This document shows, piece after piece, positions 52,963-54,849 of a stretch of DNA of 54,849 nt. The notes under the pieces are model-generated. The model did not search any database and had not been told where the DNA came from. It was given only the letters and a program-made list of their open reading frames with translations. Position 1 is the stretch's first letter; every line of letters starts with the position of its first letter. Source of the stretch: a bacterium (GTDB lineage Bacteria; Planctomycetota; UBA1135; GCA-002686595); NCBI GenBank assembly GCA_024226735.1, contig JAAELL010000481.1:1-54849 (forward strand), read 5' to 3'. Position numbers and translations under genes: made by a program.

Positions 52963-54070
52963 CTACATCGTCCCGCGCGAGCGCAGGAAGGCTTCGATGA
53001 ACGTGTCGATCGCCCCGTCGAGAACGCCCTGGACGTTGCCGACCTCGACATTCGTGCGGTGGTCCTTGACCATCTGGTAGGGATTCAGGACGTAGGAGCG
53101 GATCTGGCTGCCCCAGGCGATCTCGCCCTTCTCCCCGTAAAGCTTGGCCATCTCGGCGTCACGCTTGCTCTCCTCGAGCTGGTTGAGCTTGGCCTGCAAG
53201 AGCTTCAGCGCCATCGCACGGTTCTTGTGCTGGCTGCGCTCGTTCTGGCAGCGCACCACGACGCCGGTCGGGATGTGCGTCATGCGCACGGCGGACTCGG
53301 TCTTGTTGACGTGCTGGCCGCCCGCTCCCCCCGCGCGCATCGTGTCGATCTTGATGTCGGCCTCGCTCAGCTCGACGTTGATGTCGTCGTCGACCTCGGG
53401 CGTCACGTCGACCGACGCGAACGCGGTGTGGCGCCGGGCCTGGGCGTCGAACGGGCTGATGCGGACGAGGCGGTGGACGCCGGTCTCGGCCTTGAGGTAG
53501 CCGAACGCGTACGGACCGCTGATGTGCAGGGTCGTACCGCGAATGCCGCCCTCGGTCTCCTCCTGGAGCTCGATCTGCTCGATGTCGAAGCCCCTGGCCT
53601 CGGCCCAGCGCAGGTACATGCGCATGAGCATCGACGCCCAGTCACACGAGTCGACCCCGCCCGCGCCGGCGCTGATCTGCAGGAATGCGCCGCTCTTGTC
53701 GTTCGGCCCGCCGAGCATGACCTGGAACTCGAGCGCGTCGAGGCTCTTGGTCGCGCGCGCGACGATCGTCGCGACCTCGTCGATGACTTCATCCTCGCCC
53801 CCCTCCTCCGCCATCTCGGCCAGGATGTCGAGCTCGTCGAAGCCCTGAGCCAGCTCGCGGATCGGGTCGACGACCGCGCGGACGGTCTTCATTTCCGCGA
53901 TGAGCTTCTTGCTCCGCTCCTGGTCGTTCCAGAAGTCGGGCGAGCTCTGCGCCTCCTCGATCTCCTCGTAGCGTTTCAGTCGATTCGGGTAGTCAAAGAC
54001 TCTCCATCAACTGATCGAGGCGGCCGCGGAGCTCCTTTCCAGTCTGGACGTGGTCGGCGAGGGTGGGCAT
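52963..54070 (-). CDS. prfB: Peptide chain release factor 2 with programmed +1 frameshift
   Basis: RF2 reads UAA and UGA and releases the peptide. Codons 1-25 run from ATG 54070 to CTT, then an in-frame TGA (53993-53995); a +1 slip at CTTTGAC continues the frame to the stop at 52963, giving 368 residues. After the shift comes [22 protein letters not shown]. Also seen: [32 protein letters not shown] (anticodon-like), [15 protein letters not shown] with the GGQ catalytic motif, and [10 protein letters not shown]. The CTTTGAC site is the same as in E. coli prfB. Full length and intact; the TGA is not an error. Confidence 0.95.
53992..53998 (-). promoter_or_regulatory. prfB programmed +1 frameshift site (CTTTGAC)
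   Basis: On the minus strand the sequence is GGAGAGTCTTTGAC, with the CTT slippery codon, TGA and a following C. The purine-rich GGAG lies 3 nt upstream of CTT and can act as the internal SD-like stimulator. RF2 shortage lets the ribosome shift +1 at this poor TGA context, giving autoregulation. Confidence 0.92.
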
Positions 54071-54128
54071 GGCGCGGATTCTATCGATCAAGTGCCGAGT
54101 GTCGACACCGAGAGCTCGAAAGACGAAA

Positions 54129-54152
54129 GGCGGCCCCTGAACAGGGACCGCC
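54129..54152 (-). terminator. Hairpin with T-rich tail upstream of prfB
   Basis: GGCGGTCCCTG and CAGGGGCCGCC (minus strand) form an 11-bp stem with one mismatch and a TT loop, followed by TTTCGTCTTT. Read on the minus strand it looks like a terminator, but no complete gene lies just upstream of it on that strand. Confidence 0.65.
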
Positions 54153-54285
54153 TCTCTTGACCGATTGGGACGAGGGCTGGAAGGAGAAATCGTGGTGTGG
54201 ATCGTCTCGTCCCGCCGGGGACCGGTGAACCGAACTCCGAACGATCGGCCGCAGCCACCTTCGACAAGCCGGGTAGGCGGAGTGA

Positions 54286-54744
54286 AGTCCGACCGCGATT
54301 CCGGTACAACCCGCCGCAACGAAGATCGAGCTCCCCACCGTCGAAGCGCGGCTCAGCCGTCGCTACAAGCGCTTCTTGACCGACGTCGAAATGCCCAACG
54401 GGGAGGTTCTGACGGCGCACTGTCCCAACACGGGAACGCTTCTGGGCTGCATCCCCGAGGGCGCGCGCACGATCCTGCGCGACAGCCAGGATCTCAAGCG
54501 CAAGCTGCGCTACACGTTCCAGACCGTTGAAGTGGACGGGACCTGGGTCAACGTCGACACGTCGCTACCCACCGCCCTCGTGGCCGAGGCGATCGAGAGC
54601 GGCAAGGTGCCGAAGCTCACGGGCTACGACGCGTTGCGGCGCGAGGTGCGCTACGGCGCAGCGAGTCGCATCGACATCCTGCTCTCGCGCGGCGAGGCGG
54701 AGCTCTGCTACGTCGAGGTCAAGTCGACGACGCTAGTGGTGTGA
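54286..54744 (+). pseudogene. sfsA: sfsA fragment (no start codon, 3' truncated)
   Basis: The frame opens after a TGA at 54283-54285 and encodes a SfsA-like protein: TVEARLSRRYKRFLTDVEMPNGEVL, TAHCPNTGTLLGC, VNVDTSLPTALVAEAI, then AELCYVEVKSTTLVV and a stop at 54744. Full SfsA proteins have about 230-240 residues; here the part after the conserved VEVK is missing. There is no ATG, GTG or TTG before the conserved N-terminal region RLSRRYKRF; the first candidates (TTG 54376, ATG 54391) would remove part of the OB-fold domain. So both ends look damaged. The 105 bp after it carry two copies of TTGCAGCGA and no gene I recognise. Confidence 0.6.
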
Positions 54745-54849
54745 TTCACTCTTGTGCGGCATTTTGGTCGGCCCGTACCCGCCCGCTGCTGCGTTGCGCC
54801 TCCTCCGAGACTTGCAGCGAAGTCGCGTCGTCGCTGCGCCTTGCAGCGA

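Noticed and set aside
53993-53995. TGA in prfB considered as selenocysteine
   Set aside because: The frame changes at CTTTGAC, the known RF2 frameshift site; the same frame does not continue with RF2 sequence.
54742-54744. TGA at the end of the sfsA fragment considered as Sec or read-through
   Set aside because: The sequence after it has no SfsA similarity and there is no SECIS-like hairpin.

Overview
This is a very GC-rich, gene-dense bacterial window that most resembles a member of the Planctomycetota. The evidence is a set of secreted proteins sharing a C-terminal domain with a WYRD or WFRD motif, DxNxNGVPD calcium-binding repeats, ASPIC/FG-GAP proteins, a zinc-ribbon Ser/Thr kinase with TPRs, several ECF sigma factors, lipid-anchored sulfatase-fold enzymes and HEAT-repeat proteins. 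The taxon is inferred from protein style; there is no rRNA here.

Layout. 1-1140: the end of a secreted protein, then a deletion scar joining the 3' parts of a tryptophan 2,3-dioxygenase gene and bioA. 1176-5580: a phosphatase-like lipoprotein, a class IV aminotransferase, an AhpD-like selenoprotein with a truncated DUF423 gene, an esterase-like hydrolase and a MOSC protein. 5597-15138: lipoproteins, a beta-lactamase-fold protein, an ECF sigma/vWA operon, a sigma remnant, a degenerate metallopeptidase-like protein and a TPR kinase. 15258-20788: FxsA, SlyD, an HflKC-like SPFH pair, an agmatinase-type hydrolase, a DUF4870 protein and an FG-GAP remnant. 21049-31555: a sulfatase-fold enzyme, a Na/Ca exchanger, a C26 peptidase, an overlapping set with aroB between two unknown membrane proteins, and carB. 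31552-33356: secreted-protein genes (one broken) and a cupin. 33469-37333: a five-gene operon of ECF sigma factor, anti-sigma factor, a Spy-like protein and GspL/PilM- and GspM/PilO-like proteins. 37407-46211: ribBA, a HEAT-cyclophilin lipoprotein, a coiled-coil trypsin-like protease, an FG-GAP lipoprotein, an STN-domain lipoprotein and purH. 46301-54849: an AlbA_2 regulator, DUF1294, a DUF255 thioredoxin-domain protein, a thioredoxin-like selenoprotein, a second sulfatase-fold lipoprotein, CYTH, DinB, prfB with a programmed +1 frameshift, and an sfsA fragment.

The main discovery is two unannotated selenoprotein genes that a standard gene caller would split at UGA. The AhpD-like protein (2932-3480, minus) has the complete AhpD motif with Sec in CxxU, followed by a hairpin whose apical loop and spacing match the fdhF SECIS. 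The thioredoxin-like protein (49627-50049, minus) carries UGQC, is followed by a 7-bp SECIS-type hairpin, and lies 34 nt upstream of the DUF255 gene. Together they predict that this organism decodes UGA as selenocysteine, with sel genes outside this window. Housekeeping genes (aroB, carB, ribBA, purH, prfB) are scattered between accessory secreted and regulatory modules, and several remnants show ongoing gene loss. No tRNA, rRNA, CRISPR array or clear insertion sequence was recognised.
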